Positions 26,387 through 41,616 are shown, numbered from the stretch's first letter. The stretch is 64,000 bases of DNA from Rodentibacter caecimuris (GCF_001019715.1 NZ_BBXJ01000001.1:1488001-1552000), one strand, 5' to 3'. Numbers and translations: made by a program. The notes: generated by a model from the letters alone, not told the origin.

Positions 26387-26410
26387 TCCAATCTCTCTGA
26401 TTGGATTTTT
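26387..26410 (+). terminator. Terminator-like hairpin in the ackA leader
   Basis: TCCAATC-TCTCT-GATTGGA followed by TTTTTATT lies between a -10-like TATCCT (26365-26370) and the ackA start at 26439. The gene upstream (yfbV) is transcribed away, so this is not a terminator for a neighbour. It is a candidate attenuator or leader structure. Confidence 0.6.
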
Positions 26411-26438
26411 ATTAACTTTAATCAACTATAGGGTTCCT

Positions 26439-27632
26439 ATGTCAAAACTTGTTCTTATCCTTAACTGTGGTAGTTCTTCGTTAAAATTTGCAATTCTTGA
26501 TCCTGCTACAGGAGAAGAAAAATTATCCGGTTTGGCTGAAGCTTTTTTCCTTCCTGAATCTCGCATTAAATGGAAACTTAACGGTGAAAAGGGTAATGCT
26601 GATTTAGGTGCTGGCGCAGCACACTGTGAAGCGTTGAATTTTATCGTAGCAAATATTCTAACTGACGAATTGAAAAATTCTATTGCGGCGATCGGTCATC
26701 GTGTCGTTCACGGCGGCGAAAAATATACGCAATCCGTTGTGATTACCGATGAAGTTATTCAAGGTATCAAAGATGCCGCAGAATTTGCCCCACTCCATAA
26801 TCCGGCGCATTTAATCGGTATTGAAGAAGCATTTAAAGCATTCCCTCATTTAAAAGATAAAAACGTTGCCGTATTTGACACTGCATTCCATCAAACGATG
26901 CCGGAAGAAGCCTACCTTTATGCGCTTCCTTACTCACTCTATAAAGAGCATGGCGTACGTCGCTACGGAATGCACGGTACCAGCCATTATTTTATCAGCC
27001 GTGAAGCGGCAAAACGCTTGGGCGTTACTGAAGATAAAGTGAATGTTATCACTTGTCACTTGGGTAATGGAGCGTCTGTTGCCGCGGTGCGTAACGGTAA
27101 ATGTATTGATACATCAATGGGTTTTACCCCGTTAGAAGGTTTAGTAATGGGAACCCGTTCTGGTGATTTGGATCCGGCTATCATTTTCTATATGCATAAA
27201 ACATTAGGAATGTCTGTTGAGCAAATCGAAGAAACCTTAGTGAAAAAATCCGGCTTACTCGGTTTAACCGAAGTTACCAGCGACTGTCGCTATGCCGAAG
27301 ATAACTATGATAAAGAAGAGCCGGCAAAACGTGCATTAGATGTATTCTGCTACCGTTTGGCAAAATATATCGGTGCTTATATGGCGGTTATTGGTGATCG
27401 TTTAGATGCCATCGTATTTACCGGCGGTATCGGGGAAAACTCGGCAAAAGTGCGTGAAGAAACACTCAAACACTTAAAATTATTCGGTTACCAATTAGAC
27501 AATGAGAAAAACTTAGCTGCTCGCTTTGGTAATGAAGGTGTCATCACTGCGGATAACACACCGCTTGCGCTTGTTATTCCAACTAATGAAGAATTAGTGA
27601 TTGCACAAGATACTGCAAAACTCAGTTTCTAA
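26439..27632 (+). CDS. ackA: Acetate kinase
   Basis: A 397-residue ASKHA-fold kinase interconverting acetate plus ATP and acetyl phosphate plus ADP. Motifs: [12 protein letters not shown] at the N-terminus, the catalytic-region [20 protein letters not shown] and [10 protein letters not shown]. The ATG at 26439 begins [12 protein letters not shown], the conserved start; the open frame 105 bp upstream includes the leader hairpin and is rejected. pta follows 66 bp downstream, giving the acetyl-CoA to acetate pathway. Confidence 0.97.
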   Translation: MSKLVLILNCGSSSLKFAILDPATGEEKLSGLAEAFFLPESRIKWKLNGEKGNADLGAGAAHCEALNFIVANILTDELKNSIAAIGHRVVHGGEKYTQSVVITDEVIQGIKDAAEFAPLHNPAHLIGIEEAFKAFPHLKDKNVAVFDTAFHQTMPEEAYLYALPYSLYKEHGVRRYGMHGTSHYFISREAAKRLGVTEDKVNVITCHLGNGASVAAVRNGKCIDTSMGFTPLEGLVMGTRSGDLDPAIIFYMHKTLGMSVEQIEETLVKKSGLLGLTEVTSDCRYAEDNYDKEEPAKRALDVFCYRLAKYIGAYMAVIGDRLDAIVFTGGIGENSAKVREETLKHLKLFGYQLDNEKNLAARFGNEGVITADNTPLALVIPTNEELVIAQDTAKLSF

Positions 27633-27642
27633 TCATCTCGAC

Positions 27643-27667
27643 AAACTGCCGAAAAATTCGGCAGTTT
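27643..27667 (+). terminator. Hairpin between ackA and pta
   Basis: AAACTGCCGAA and TTCGGCAGTTT pair around AAA, with a T-rich tail. It could partly terminate after ackA or punctuate the ackA-pta message. Confidence 0.65.
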
Positions 27668-27698
27668 TCATTTTAATCAAAAATAAATAAGGGTTATT

Positions 27699-29837
27699 AT
27701 GTCTCGTACTATTATTTTAATTCCGGTCAGCGCCGGAGTTGGGCTTACCAGTATTAGTCTCGGTCTGATTCAATCTTTAGAACAAAAAGGCGCAAAAGTC
27801 GGCTTTATGAAACCGATTTCTCAACCAAGTTCAGGTGAAGATAAATTAGATCGCACCACATCAATTATTCGTACCAGTACCAATCTTGATACTGCCGAAC
27901 CGTTTATGTTAAGTGTTGCTGAATCCTTAATCGGACAAAATCAATCGGATGTATTACTGGAAAAAATTGTTGCGAATCATCAACAACTAACCAAAAACAA
28001 TGAAATTGTTATTGTTGAAGGCTTAATTCCAACCCGTAAACACGGTTATGCCAACAGCATTAACTATGAAATTGCTCAAGCACTTGATGCTGAAATTATT
28101 TTAGTTGCCGCACCGGCAACAGAAACGCCTGAGCAACTTAAAGAACGCGTTGAAGCGGCCGCATCGTTGTTCGGTGGAAAAAATAATCCGAATATTCTGG
28201 GTGTTGTGGTCAATAAATTCAATGCGCCTGTCGATGAATCCGGTCGTACCCGCCCTGATTTAACCGAAATTTTTGATTCTTTCCAACATAGCCATAATAG
28301 TGAAGCGGAAATCAACAAACTGTTTACAAACAGCCCGATTAAATTATTAGCTTGCGTGCCTTGGTCAGCGGAATTAATTGCAACTCGTGCATTAGATATT
28401 ATCAAACACCTTGGTGCAGCAATTATTAATGAAGGCGACATCAATCGCCGCATTCGCGGAATTACGTTCTGTGCAAGAAGTTTACCGAATATGCTCGAAC
28501 ACTTCCGTACCGGCAGTTTATTAGTCGTTTCGGCGGATCGTCCGGATGTATTGGTTGCCGCCGCCCTTGCCGCAATGAACGGCGTAGAAATCGGTGGGAT
28601 TTTATTAACCGGCGGCTACAAAATTGACGCACAAATCAAAAAATTATGTCAGCACGCTTTTGAAAGCACTAAATTACCGATTTTCCGTATTGAAGGTAAC
28701 ACTTGGCAAACTGCGCTCACGTTACAAAGCTTTAATCTTGAAGTACCGAGCGATGATAAAGAACGCATTGAAAATATCAAACGTTATACTAGCGAACAAT
28801 TTGACAATGCCTTCATTGATAATCTAGTTGCCGCGTCAACCCGTTTACGTCGTCTATCACCACCCGCTTTCCGTTACCAACTCACCGAGCTTGCACGTGC
28901 AGCGAAAAAACGCATTGTGCTTCCTGAAGGAGACGAACCTCGTACAATTAAAGCGGCTGCACTTTGTGCTGAACGCGGCATTGCAGAATGTGTATTATTA
29001 GCCAACCCTGATGATGTGAAACGCGTTGCCGAAGCGCAAGACGTTGTATTAGGTCAAGGCATTACCATTATTAATCCTGCCGACGTTCGTGAAAAATATG
29101 TCGATCGTTTAGTTGAATTACGCAAAGCGAAAGGAATGACAGAAGCCTCTGCGCGTGAACAGTTAGAAGATACCGTGGTTCTAGGAACAATGATGTTGGA
29201 AGCAAACGAAGTGGACGGCTTAGTTTCCGGAGCAGTGCATACCACGGCAAATACGATCAGACCGCCAATGCAAATTATAAAAACCGCACCGGGTAGCTCA
29301 ATCGTTTCTTCTATTTTCTTTATGTTACTACCGGATCAAGTTTTAGTTTACGGTGACTGTGCGGTCAACCCTGATCCGACAGCCGAACAACTTGCAGAAA
29401 TTGCAATTCAATCCGCCGATTCGGCAAAAGCCTTTGGTATTGATCCGAAAGTAGCCATGATCTCCTACTCTACCGGCACATCAGGTAGCGGTGCAGATGT
29501 GGAAAAAGTGAAAGAAGCGACAAGAATTGCTAAGGAAAAACGCCCTGATCTATTAATCGACGGTCCGTTACAATACGACGCGGCGGTGATGGAAGATGTG
29601 GCTCGTTCTAAGGCGCCTAATTCACCTGTCGCAGGTAAAGCAACCGTATTCGTATTCCCTGATTTAAACACCGGTAATACGACTTACAAAGCGGTGCAAC
29701 GTTCTGCCGATCTAGTTTCTATCGGTCCAATGTTGCAAGGTATGCGTAAACCGGTGAATGACTTATCGCGCGGTGCATTAGTCGATGATATTGTGTACAC
29801 CATTGCATTAACTGCCATTCAAGCTACCCAGAGTTAA
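27699..29837 (+). CDS. pta: Phosphate acetyltransferase (long form)
   Basis: A 712-residue class-II Pta with an N-terminal P-loop-like regulatory domain ([23 protein letters not shown]), a middle DRTGG domain and the C-terminal catalytic PTA_PTB domain (about 385-712) with [12 protein letters not shown] and [15 protein letters not shown]. It converts acetyl-CoA and phosphate to acetyl phosphate. It lies directly after ackA. AAGGGTT precedes the ATG. Confidence 0.97.
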   Translation: MSRTIILIPVSAGVGLTSISLGLIQSLEQKGAKVGFMKPISQPSSGEDKLDRTTSIIRTSTNLDTAEPFMLSVAESLIGQNQSDVLLEKIVANHQQLTKNNEIVIVEGLIPTRKHGYANSINYEIAQALDAEIILVAAPATETPEQLKERVEAAASLFGGKNNPNILGVVVNKFNAPVDESGRTRPDLTEIFDSFQHSHNSEAEINKLFTNSPIKLLACVPWSAELIATRALDIIKHLGAAIINEGDINRRIRGITFCARSLPNMLEHFRTGSLLVVSADRPDVLVAAALAAMNGVEIGGILLTGGYKIDAQIKKLCQHAFESTKLPIFRIEGNTWQTALTLQSFNLEVPSDDKERIENIKRYTSEQFDNAFIDNLVAASTRLRRLSPPAFRYQLTELARAAKKRIVLPEGDEPRTIKAAALCAERGIAECVLLANPDDVKRVAEAQDVVLGQGITIINPADVREKYVDRLVELRKAKGMTEASAREQLEDTVVLGTMMLEANEVDGLVSGAVHTTANTIRPPMQIIKTAPGSSIVSSIFFMLLPDQVLVYGDCAVNPDPTAEQLAEIAIQSADSAKAFGIDPKVAMISYSTGTSGSGADVEKVKEATRIAKEKRPDLLIDGPLQYDAAVMEDVARSKAPNSPVAGKATVFVFPDLNTGNTTYKAVQRSADLVSIGPMLQGMRKPVNDLSRGALVDDIVYTIALTAIQATQS

Positions 29838-29857
29838 TCTAAAACTTATATAAAATT

Positions 29858-29888
29858 GACCGCACTTTGATTAAGTGCGGTCATTTTT
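29858..29888. terminator. pta/rnd bidirectional terminator
   Basis: GACCGCACTT and AAGTGCGGTC pair around TTGAT, followed by ATTTTTT on the + strand: an uptake-sequence pair between convergent genes. Confidence 0.85.
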
Positions 29889-29898
29889 TATCATATTT

Positions 29899-31053
29899 TT
29901 AAAATTCTATCGATTTCAATAAAGCCAAAAGCTGTAATCCAATTTCTCTACGCCAACCAACTAATAAATCCGGTAATTTATCCGGTGATTCATCGTGTAG
30001 CCAAACCCATTTGATTAATTCTTCCAAACTTCGTTTACTCGCTAAAATTTCTAATGTTAATCCTTGAGGCGTTAGCTCATACGCTTTTTCTTGTAAGAGG
30101 CGAATTGCCTTTTTATAACGGGGATCATCGGCAATACGCACGATCCGCTTCGGATAATCATAAGGTGATACCCGACGTGCCTTTGCTAAGAGTTGTAAAA
30201 TTTTCTTACCACGTACTCTTACTTCATTATTGGAAAGCCCCATTTCAAGCATTTCCGACGTATTACGCGGATTATATTTTGCCACTTTCCATAAGTTTTC
30301 TGATTTAACTACATAAGAAAGCGCCAAATTACGTTCCATTGCCACTTCTTGTCGCCATTGTGCCAAAATTTTTAATCGGGCAAGTTCCAATGGATTAAGT
30401 TTCCATGAATTTGGAATGTCTAAATAAGCACTTTCCACATCACGTGTTTGCAGTTTTTTGATTTTTGATAAAGCAAGTTCACAGTCTGCCTGCACAGCAC
30501 TTTGCCAAGGCGTTGCCACCAGCTCTTTTTGTAAACAAGAGTAAATCGGCAACAAATACCACACATCGCCTGCGGCATAATGCAGTTGGTTTTCCGATAA
30601 AGGGCGTTTAATCCAATTTGTTCTGGTCGCCCCCTTGTCCACTTTGATATTTAAATAATTTAGTGCCAATTTTGCCAATCCCACTGAATTTCCTAATCCA
30701 AGGAAACGTGCCATTATTTGCGTATCAATCATTGGTTGGGGCAATTGATCAAATTCCTGTAAGAAAACAACTAAATCTTCGCTACAAGAATGGAGCACTT
30801 TAAGCACATCAGGATCAGCCAATAATTCAACAAAAGGCGAAAAATCGCTGATGCTTAAAGGGTCAATCAGAGAAACATTTTCCCCGTCATAAAGTTGAAT
30901 CAGACCCAATTTCGGAAAATAAGTCGATACCCGCACAAATTCAGTGTCTAAAGCAACCGCACTTTTTTGGCGTGCTAATTGACAAATTTCACTCAGCTCC
31001 TGATTTGTTGTGATCAATGAAAAATGCAATGGTTCTTGGCATTCTTTTATCAT
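29899..31053 (-). CDS. rnd: Ribonuclease D
   Basis: A 384-residue DEDD exonuclease that trims tRNA 3' ends. The exonuclease domain shows ALDTEFVRV (first D and E), HSCSEDLVVF and a YAAGDVWYLLPIY motif with the last acidic residue and Tyr; two HRDC domains follow (about 210-370). The length agrees with E. coli RNase D (375 aa). AGAGA lies before the ATG. It is downstream of fadD on the same strand, separated by the fadD terminator. Confidence 0.95.
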   Translation of the reverse strand: MIKECQEPLHFSLITTNQELSEICQLARQKSAVALDTEFVRVSTYFPKLGLIQLYDGENVSLIDPLSISDFSPFVELLADPDVLKVLHSCSEDLVVFLQEFDQLPQPMIDTQIMARFLGLGNSVGLAKLALNYLNIKVDKGATRTNWIKRPLSENQLHYAAGDVWYLLPIYSCLQKELVATPWQSAVQADCELALSKIKKLQTRDVESAYLDIPNSWKLNPLELARLKILAQWRQEVAMERNLALSYVVKSENLWKVAKYNPRNTSEMLEMGLSNNEVRVRGKKILQLLAKARRVSPYDYPKRIVRIADDPRYKKAIRLLQEKAYELTPQGLTLEILASKRSLEELIKWVWLHDESPDKLPDLLVGWRREIGLQLLALLKSIEF

Positions 31054-31083
31054 GACATTATCTCTTAGATTAAAAAAACAAAA

Positions 31084-31103
31084 ATGGGATATTACTATCC
31101 CAT
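31084..31103 (-). terminator. fadD terminator
   Basis: ATGGGATA-TTAC-TATCCCAT, with TTTTTGTTTTTTT following on the minus strand, lies 16 bp after the fadD stop. Confidence 0.85.
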
Positions 31104-31119
31104 GATTAAATGATGAAAC

Positions 31120-32808
31120 TTAGTGTGTTGGTCGGTTAGCAATTTCTTCATCTCGTAATATTCGGCGTAATATTTTTCCAACATTTGTTTTAGGTAATTC
31201 ATCTCGAAACTCAATTTCTTTCGGCACTTTGTAGCCGGTCAAATGCTGACGACAATGCTGACGAAGTTCATCACGCGTAAGACTTTCGTCTTTTTTCACT
31301 ACAAAAATTTTAATGGTTTCGCCTGAAATTTCGTTCGGTACGCCAATTGCCACAGCCTCCGCAACTTTATAATTAAGCATGACAACATCTTCAATTTCAT
31401 TCGGATAGACATTAAAACCGGAAACTAAGATCATATCTTTTTTGCGATCCACAATACGTAAACTATAGCTTTCATCCATAATGACAATATCGCCGGTTGC
31501 CATCCAGCCATCTTTCAATACTTCATTCGTTGCTTCAGGACGCTGCCAGTAACCTTGCATGACTTGCTCGCCTTTTACCCATAGCTCTCCCGCCTCACCG
31601 ATTTTCGCCTCTGAACCATCATCTTTGATAATTTTTACATCCGTATTTGGCACAGGCACGCCGATAGTCCCGTTATGTTTCACAACATTTACCGGACAAG
31701 CGGCAATAAGAGGTGAGCATTCCGTCATACCATAGCCTTCAATAATGTTACAACCGGTTAAATCGTGCCAACGAGTAGCAACGGATTGCTGAATAGCCAT
31801 ACCACCGCCAACAGAAAGTTTTAATGCCGAAAAATCAACTTCTTTGAAATTTTCATTATTTAATAGTGCATTAAATAGCGTATTCACTCCTGTAATGGCT
31901 TCAAAGCGATATTTTTTTAACTCTTTGACAAAACCATCAACATCACGTGGATTTGTAATCAAAATAGCCGTAACACCAAGTTCAAGGAAAAGTAAACAGT
32001 TCACGGTTAAAGCAAAAACATGATAAAGCGGTAAGGCAAGAATAGCCGATCGGGCACGAGCATGATCGCCGATGAAAGGTTCTGCGATCCATTTTGCTTG
32101 GAAAACATTGGTAATAATGTTTCCATGGGAAAGCATCGCCCCTTTCGCTACACCGGTTGTTCCCCCCGTATATTGTAGGAAAGCCAGATCATTGCGTCTC
32201 ACTTCAGGTTGAATATATTGACGATGTTTACCAATACTTAATACTTCACGGAAAGTAACGGCATCAGGTAATTTATACTTTGGTACTAATTTTTTGATGT
32301 ATTTCACCACAAAATTAACTAATGTACGCTTACCAAAGGAAAGTTGATCACCCATTCGGGTTAAAATGACGTGTTTTATATCAGTGTTAAAAACGACTTT
32401 CTCAAGCGTCGAAGCAAAATTTGAAACAACCACTATCGCTACCGCACTGCTATCTTGTAATTGATGTTCAAGTTCACGCGGAGTATAAAGCGGATTAACA
32501 TTCACTGCGATTAAACCTGCCCGTAAAATACCAAAAAGTGCAATAGGATATTGCAACAAATTCGGCATCATTAATGCTACACGATCACCTCGTTTTAATT
32601 TAAATTCATTTTGCAAATAAGCCGCAAAAGCCCGACTACGCTCTTCTAATTTACGAAAAGTAAGAACCTGCCCCATATTGATATATGCCGGTCGATCAGG
32701 ATGTTCGCGAATCGCTTTATTAAATATATCTAAAATTGATTCATATTTTGAAGTATCCAGATGTTTTTCAGCACCTTCCGGATAATTTTGAAACCAAATT
32801 TTTTCCAT
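31120..32808 (-). CDS. fadD: Long-chain fatty acid-CoA ligase
   Basis: A 562-residue ANL-superfamily enzyme that activates long-chain fatty acids with ATP and CoA at the inner membrane. Motifs: P-loop [16 protein letters not shown], the GYGMTECSP adenine-binding block, GWMATGDI, and the C-terminal hinge [20 protein letters not shown] with the catalytic lysine near GKILRR. The length equals E. coli FadD (561 aa). Pasteurellaceae lack much of beta-oxidation, so import for phospholipid synthesis is the likely use. Confidence 0.95.
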   Translation of the reverse strand: MEKIWFQNYPEGAEKHLDTSKYESILDIFNKAIREHPDRPAYINMGQVLTFRKLEERSRAFAAYLQNEFKLKRGDRVALMMPNLLQYPIALFGILRAGLIAVNVNPLYTPRELEHQLQDSSAVAIVVVSNFASTLEKVVFNTDIKHVILTRMGDQLSFGKRTLVNFVVKYIKKLVPKYKLPDAVTFREVLSIGKHRQYIQPEVRRNDLAFLQYTGGTTGVAKGAMLSHGNIITNVFQAKWIAEPFIGDHARARSAILALPLYHVFALTVNCLLFLELGVTAILITNPRDVDGFVKELKKYRFEAITGVNTLFNALLNNENFKEVDFSALKLSVGGGMAIQQSVATRWHDLTGCNIIEGYGMTECSPLIAACPVNVVKHNGTIGVPVPNTDVKIIKDDGSEAKIGEAGELWVKGEQVMQGYWQRPEATNEVLKDGWMATGDIVIMDESYSLRIVDRKKDMILVSGFNVYPNEIEDVVMLNYKVAEAVAIGVPNEISGETIKIFVVKKDESLTRDELRQHCRQHLTGYKVPKEIEFRDELPKTNVGKILRRILRDEEIANRPTH

Positions 32809-32851
32809 TTATTAACCTTATCGTTGGAAAATCGACGGCAGATTCTATCAC

Positions 32852-33391
32852 TTAATTTAAATAATAGCGAATTTCCGGCTCAGTATGCCATGGACGATAG
32901 CGCCAATCCCCAAAACCCCAATCATTCCAATGATCCAACGGGTAGTAATGTCTAGTCAATGTCCAAAGGCGGTAATTTTCAATTTGAACAACCGGATAAG
33001 AGTAGTTAGCCTGCTCAATTTTGCCTTCTTCTTTGCCGGATAAAACACCGCCTAGAGTAATATAGCGATCTTTCAGATTCTCAGGATCAACAAAACCATC
33101 AAAATAAGCGATAAAACGCCCTTGGGACTGTGATTCCAATATAGGTTTACCCGAATAATTAGCAATCGGCAGACTTAATACTTCAATTTTCGTTTTATTC
33201 GGTAAAATTTCCGATTGAATAATTTTCCCGCCTAAACGTACGGTTTTACAGTGACAATTCAGATCTTGCGGAGAGATAGTCCGATAATCCGTAATAGAAA
33301 ATCTATCTTTCTCTAAGCCTTGAGGTGATGTAATACAGCCTGTTAATAAGAAAGAAAATGCAGTTAAAAATAGTGTTACTTTTACCCTCAT
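32852..33391 (-). CDS. Slp-family outer-membrane lipoprotein
   Basis: A 179-residue lipoprotein with lipobox LTGC (Cys19) and the Slp-domain phrases KTVRLGGKII, YFDGFVDPENLKDRYITLGGVLSG and YPVVQIENYRLW. In E. coli Slp is induced on starvation and acid stress; the function is not known. The Trp/Tyr-rich C-terminus (LDHWNDWGFGDWRY) is noteworthy. tsaB lies 28 bp upstream on the same strand. An AGGAGGCAC site precedes the ATG. Confidence 0.9.
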   Translation of the reverse strand: MRVKVTLFLTAFSFLLTGCITSPQGLEKDRFSITDYRTISPQDLNCHCKTVRLGGKIIQSEILPNKTKIEVLSLPIANYSGKPILESQSQGRFIAYFDGFVDPENLKDRYITLGGVLSGKEEGKIEQANYSYPVVQIENYRLWTLTRHYYPLDHWNDWGFGDWRYRPWHTEPEIRYYLN

Positions 33392-33419
33392 AAGTGCCTC
33401 CTACCGTTCTATAAGGAAA

Positions 33420-34130
33420 TTATTCGCGTCCCGGCAATTTTTTCCAGGTGACCTCATTACGTAAATAAATAGGTTCTATCTCTAATGCTGAAATCACTTT
33501 TTTTTGTGACCAATCCACACGGGCTAACTCCAGCATATAGAAAGCATTGGGCAATTCAATATCCGTACCGACAAAATTTTTTTCAGAAAATTGCGGATAA
33601 GCATTCCAACCTGTTCCTACTCGAAAAGCCGCCTCATCGGTAAATTGAGCAATAACCTGCTCCGGCGAGCAAACTTGCTCAGTAATTACTTCATGCCACT
33701 GAAAAAACTCACCGAAATCAGACCGCACTTTTTCCCGTTTAAGTTGGGAAAAATAAACTTCATTCATTCTCGCATCAATAGCCGCAGCAACATTTTCCAT
33801 TTGATGTAATTCGAAAGCCGCCTGTGCCATCGCCGTTAAATTTGAAATAGGAATAACCGGTAGATTTGCGCCAAAAGCCAATCCTTGTGCAATTCCTGCA
33901 CCAACCCTAACGCCTGTAAAACTCCCAGGGCCGCGACCAAAAGCAAGCGCATCAACTTGAGTCAAGCGAATTCCTGAATTTGCTAGAATTTCATCTATCA
34001 TCGGCAGAATACGTTTTGTATGACTCCGTTGAGCCAACTCACTTAAATATGTTTTTTCACCCTTGTTTAGCAATGCGACAGAACAGGCTTCAGTAGAAGT
34101 ATCTAATGCTAATAACGTTAAATTTGTCAT
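33420..34130 (-). CDS. tsaB: tRNA t6A modification subunit TsaB
   Basis: A 236-residue ASKHA-fold protein (LLALDTSTEACSVALL, RSHTKRILPMID, FGRGPGSFTGVRVGAGIAQGLAF). It is the scaffold of the TsaBDE complex that makes threonylcarbamoyladenosine at A37 of ANN-decoding tRNAs. The ATG at 34130 is preferred to an in-frame TTG that abuts the yoaA stop. It lies 12 bp after yoaA, on the same strand, an arrangement conserved in other gamma-proteobacteria. Confidence 0.94.
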   Translation of the reverse strand: MTNLTLLALDTSTEACSVALLNKGEKTYLSELAQRSHTKRILPMIDEILANSGIRLTQVDALAFGRGPGSFTGVRVGAGIAQGLAFGANLPVIPISNLTAMAQAAFELHQMENVAAAIDARMNEVYFSQLKREKVRSDFGEFFQWHEVITEQVCSPEQVIAQFTDEAAFRVGTGWNAYPQFSEKNFVGTDIELPNAFYMLELARVDWSQKKVISALEIEPIYLRNEVTWKKLPGRE

Positions 34131-34142
34131 TATTTTTCTCAA

Positions 34143-36053
34143 TTATTTATTTTGTAGGAATTGTATCACTTTGTTGAGATCTCGGGTACGGCTTAAATTT
34201 GGCAAACTTTTTAAAAATGTTTCACCATAGTGACGCATTACAAGGCGATTATCACAAATAACGACGACACCACGATCCGTAATATCACGAATTAAACGCC
34301 CCACTCCTTGCTTTAGCGTAATGACGGCTTCAGGAATTTGGATATCATTAAACGGATTGCCACTTTGTAAACGGCAATCCTCAATACGCGCTTTAAGTAA
34401 AGGCTCATCAGGAGACATAAAGGGAAGCTTATCAATAATAACCAAAGAAAGTGCATCACCTCGCACATCAACCCCTTCCCAAAAGCTTGACGTAGCAACT
34501 AACACTGTATTTTGATTAGCCGTAAATTGTTCCAATAATGTCGTTTTCGACATTTCTCCTTGTAACAATACTAATAGTTGGCTATTTAAACGAAAATACC
34601 CTGCTAAATTACGCATCATTTCATAGGAAGTACAAAGAACAAAACATCTCCCTTGGTTGGCTTCAATGATAGGTAACAACATTTTACCCAACTCGGTTTG
34701 TGTATTAGTTTGGTTTGTATTTGGCAAATAGCGTGGTACACACAATAACGCCTGTTCAGTATAATTAAACGGACTTTGTAGAATAAGCTGGCGTGCATTT
34801 TCAATTCCTAAACGATGACAAAAATGATCAAATGTCCCACCGACTTCTAAAGTAGCGGATGTGAAAATCCAAGCGGCCTGCTTGGTTTTCAGTTGTTCAC
34901 CAAATTTATCCGCAACTGTTAAAGGAGTAATATGCAGAGCAAATTGGCGAGCAAAAGTCTCATACCAATAACAATGACCGACACGATCTGTTTCCTGTAA
35001 ACGTTGTAAATTGCCTTTTAAATTCTCAACCCGTTCAAAAATATTATCCAGAGTCTGTGAACGTCCTAAAGCTAATTTAATTACGTCAGACAAAAAAGAT
35101 AATTTCTCAATAAGAATTTTAAATGATTTTTCGACCGCACTTTGCCTCAATATTTCACGCCAATTACTACGTAGATTTCCTTCTCCCAATAATAAACGAA
35201 AATCTTGTACTGTTTTTTGTAAAGTATCCGCCGCGCTGCTTAACTGTTTCAGATCTTTTAATTCCGTATGGTAAACAATGCTAATATCTTTACAAAGTTC
35301 AAAAAATTGTCGAGAACTCACAGATTGTCCAAAATATTGACTAGCAATATCAGGTAATTGATGAGCCTCATCAAAAATAATATTTTCCGCTTGGGGAATA
35401 AGTTCACCAAAACCACTTTCTTTCACTGCCATATCTGCAAAAAACAAGTGATGATTGACGACTACAATATCTGCATTGAGCGCTTTTTTTCGTGCCAGTG
35501 CGACGTAACAATCCGAATAATTTGGACAATCTGAGCCAAGACAATTTTCTGCCGTACTGGTTAATTGGGATAAAATCGGGCTATCTTCTGCAAGATCGGC
35601 ACACTCAGTCAAATCTCCCGTTTTACTTGAAATGCTCCACTGTCGAACTTTAAATAAATCTTCTAATACCGATTTATCGCCCAACACGCCCTGCGCAATT
35701 AAGCCTTCCAAACGCTCTAAACACAAATAATTAGATCGACCTTTAAGTAAAGCGGTTTTTCCTGTGTAACCCAATGCTTTTTTTATTGCCGGTAAATCAC
35801 GATTAAATAATTGATCTTGGAGATTTTTAGAACCGGTAGAAATAATAGTTTTCTTACCGGAAAGCAATGCTGGAGCTAAATAAGCAAAAGTTTTTCCTGT
35901 ACCGGTGCCAGCTTCTACTACTAATATGCTTTTTTCAGCAAAAACTGTTTCGATAGCTTGCGCCATTTCCAGCTGTTCAATACGCGGGTGAAAACCTTTA
36001 ATATGTTGGCTTAATGCACCGCTTTCAGCAAAAACTTTTGTAACTTTACTCAT
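34143..36053 (-). CDS. yoaA: DinG-like ATP-dependent DNA helicase YoaA
   Basis: A 636-residue XPD/DinG-family superfamily-2 helicase. Walker A is VEAGTGTGKTFAYL; the DEAH box is in IIFDEAHQLPD. An Fe-S cluster is indicated by cysteines in NYLCLERLE and ENCLGSDCPNYSDC. Motif VI is QGVGRLIRD. In E. coli YoaA works with the clamp-loader protein HolC on damaged or stalled forks. tsaB follows within 12 bp. Confidence 0.94.
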   Translation of the reverse strand: MSKVTKVFAESGALSQHIKGFHPRIEQLEMAQAIETVFAEKSILVVEAGTGTGKTFAYLAPALLSGKKTIISTGSKNLQDQLFNRDLPAIKKALGYTGKTALLKGRSNYLCLERLEGLIAQGVLGDKSVLEDLFKVRQWSISSKTGDLTECADLAEDSPILSQLTSTAENCLGSDCPNYSDCYVALARKKALNADIVVVNHHLFFADMAVKESGFGELIPQAENIIFDEAHQLPDIASQYFGQSVSSRQFFELCKDISIVYHTELKDLKQLSSAADTLQKTVQDFRLLLGEGNLRSNWREILRQSAVEKSFKILIEKLSFLSDVIKLALGRSQTLDNIFERVENLKGNLQRLQETDRVGHCYWYETFARQFALHITPLTVADKFGEQLKTKQAAWIFTSATLEVGGTFDHFCHRLGIENARQLILQSPFNYTEQALLCVPRYLPNTNQTNTQTELGKMLLPIIEANQGRCFVLCTSYEMMRNLAGYFRLNSQLLVLLQGEMSKTTLLEQFTANQNTVLVATSSFWEGVDVRGDALSLVIIDKLPFMSPDEPLLKARIEDCRLQSGNPFNDIQIPEAVITLKQGVGRLIRDITDRGVVVICDNRLVMRHYGETFLKSLPNLSRTRDLNKVIQFLQNK

Positions 36054-36424
36054 AAAAAAGAAATCTAACTATATCACCGCTAAAATTTGTCATTAGTGTA
36101 ACAAATTTCATTAATGAATAAAAATACAGTAAAAATAAACTTATAATTGATTAAACTTTAAAAAAGTTGATAGCAGGAAAAATAATCTTTGAAATGGAGG
36201 GATAGCATTTAAATTTTATATCAAAAATAAATAGAAAACGTCCTAAGTTTTAACCGCACTTTATTTTTTCTTTTACTAGAATGCATGCATCCTCATACGA
36301 AACGCAAAAAGTAAAGTGCGGTTGATTTTAACGTTATTTGTGAAAATGAAAATTTGATATCTTTCAAAACTGTATTTTGGCTAACTAAAAATGTATAAAG
36401 AACATTTTCTACATATAACAAAAA
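36054..36424. other. Non-coding gap between yoaA and the rRNA operon
   Basis: About 370 bp of AT-rich sequence with no plausible gene. Two uptake sequences in opposite orientation (AACCGCACTTTA near 36251 and TAAAGTGCGGTTG near 36313) stand about 60 bp apart, and the yoaA promoter must lie in the left part. Confidence 0.7.
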
Positions 36425-36448
36425 CCCCTGAACCTCTCGATTCAGGGG
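36425..36448 (-). terminator. rRNA operon terminator
   Basis: CCCCTGAA-8 nt-TTCAGGGG, followed on the minus strand by GTTTTTGTT, 15 bp after the 5S gene. Confidence 0.9.
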
Positions 36449-36463
36449 ATGATATAATTAAAA

Positions 36464-36580
36464 TCCGGCAGTGCCCTACTCTCACATGGGGATACCCCAC
36501 ACTACCATCGGCATTACAGCATTTCACTTCTGAGTTCGGGATGGATTCAGGTGGAACCACTGCACTCTCGCCGCCGGGAT
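36464..36580 (-). rRNA. rrf: 5S ribosomal RNA
   Basis: About 117 nt. The reverse complement matches E. coli 5S in its conserved parts: CCCGAACTCAGAAGTGAAA, GCCGATGGTAGTGTGGGG and GAGAGTAGGGCACTGCC. The end coordinates are approximate. Confidence 0.95.
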
Positions 36581-36753
36581 AATTCTTCGATAACTTCTTC
36601 TCTTCAAGTTTTATCTTGTTCTATCTTTTTATCTCGTTTTATCTCTTTTATCTTTTTCATCTGTTCTATCGGATACAAGCTGATGACTGATTACGGTATA
36701 CTTTAATTCGTTGTACTTCACATTAACCGCCCAAAAACACTTGAGCGTTGTAT
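36581..36753 (-). other. 23S-5S spacer with purine-rich repeats
   Basis: The spacer contains a run of near-repeats of the form AAAAGATA/ACGAGATA in the transcript (36609-36670), almost entirely purines in the RNA. No tRNA is present. Confidence 0.7.
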
Positions 36754-39650
<2,897 letters not shown>

Positions 39651-40081
39651 TACAACCTCAAATGTTTTCAGCCTGCCTACTCAGTCAGGCCTACATCTTG
39701 AAGCGAATCTTTAATTCAACTAAACACTTGACTGCCTTTTTTCAGTCAAGATTTTTCTACTCAGACTTCCTCTATTCCTTTCGGAACTTAAAAGTCTCTT
39801 CAGTTTTCAGCTTGTTTCCAATTTTTTAAAGAACAGAAGATAATTCGTTAAAGTTATCTTTCATTGGCGTCCCCACGGGGATTCGAACCCCGGTTACCGC
39901 CGTGAAAGGGCGATGTCCTAGGCCTCTAGACGATGGGGACAACAATAAAAGATACCCTTTTACTTATCTTTACGCAGACTATTTGAGTCAATTAGATGTT
40001 GCTCTTAAGTCACGGACTCTTCACTACGTTGTTTACAACATATCAGCCAATCTGTGTGGACACTTACTATAGCTCGTTCGG
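39651..40081 (-). other. 16S-23S spacer with tRNA-Glu and processing sites
   Basis: The spacer holds tRNA-Glu, a perfect 8-bp stem (CTTGACTG/CAGTCAAG near 39726-39750) and a second boxA-like TTCTTTAAAAA (near 39826). Next to the 16S end lies the 3' arm of the 16S RNase III stem (40042-40065), which is 22/24 complementary to 41743-41766 in the leader. Confidence 0.75.
39865..39940 (-). tRNA. tRNA-Glu (TTC) in the rRNA spacer
   Basis: A 76-nt cloverleaf (GTCCCCATCGTCTAG start, anticodon TTC, encoded CCA), a usual spacer tRNA. Confidence 0.96.

Positions 40082-41616
<1,535 letters not shown>

Noticed and set aside
26334-26438. Longer AckA start at 26334
   Set aside because: It covers the promoter-like and hairpin region; the conserved acetate kinase N-terminus begins at 26439.
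36199-36212. GGGATAGCATTTAA shared with 59099-59112
   Set aside because: A few 14-base matches are expected by chance in 64 kb, and the flanks do not match.
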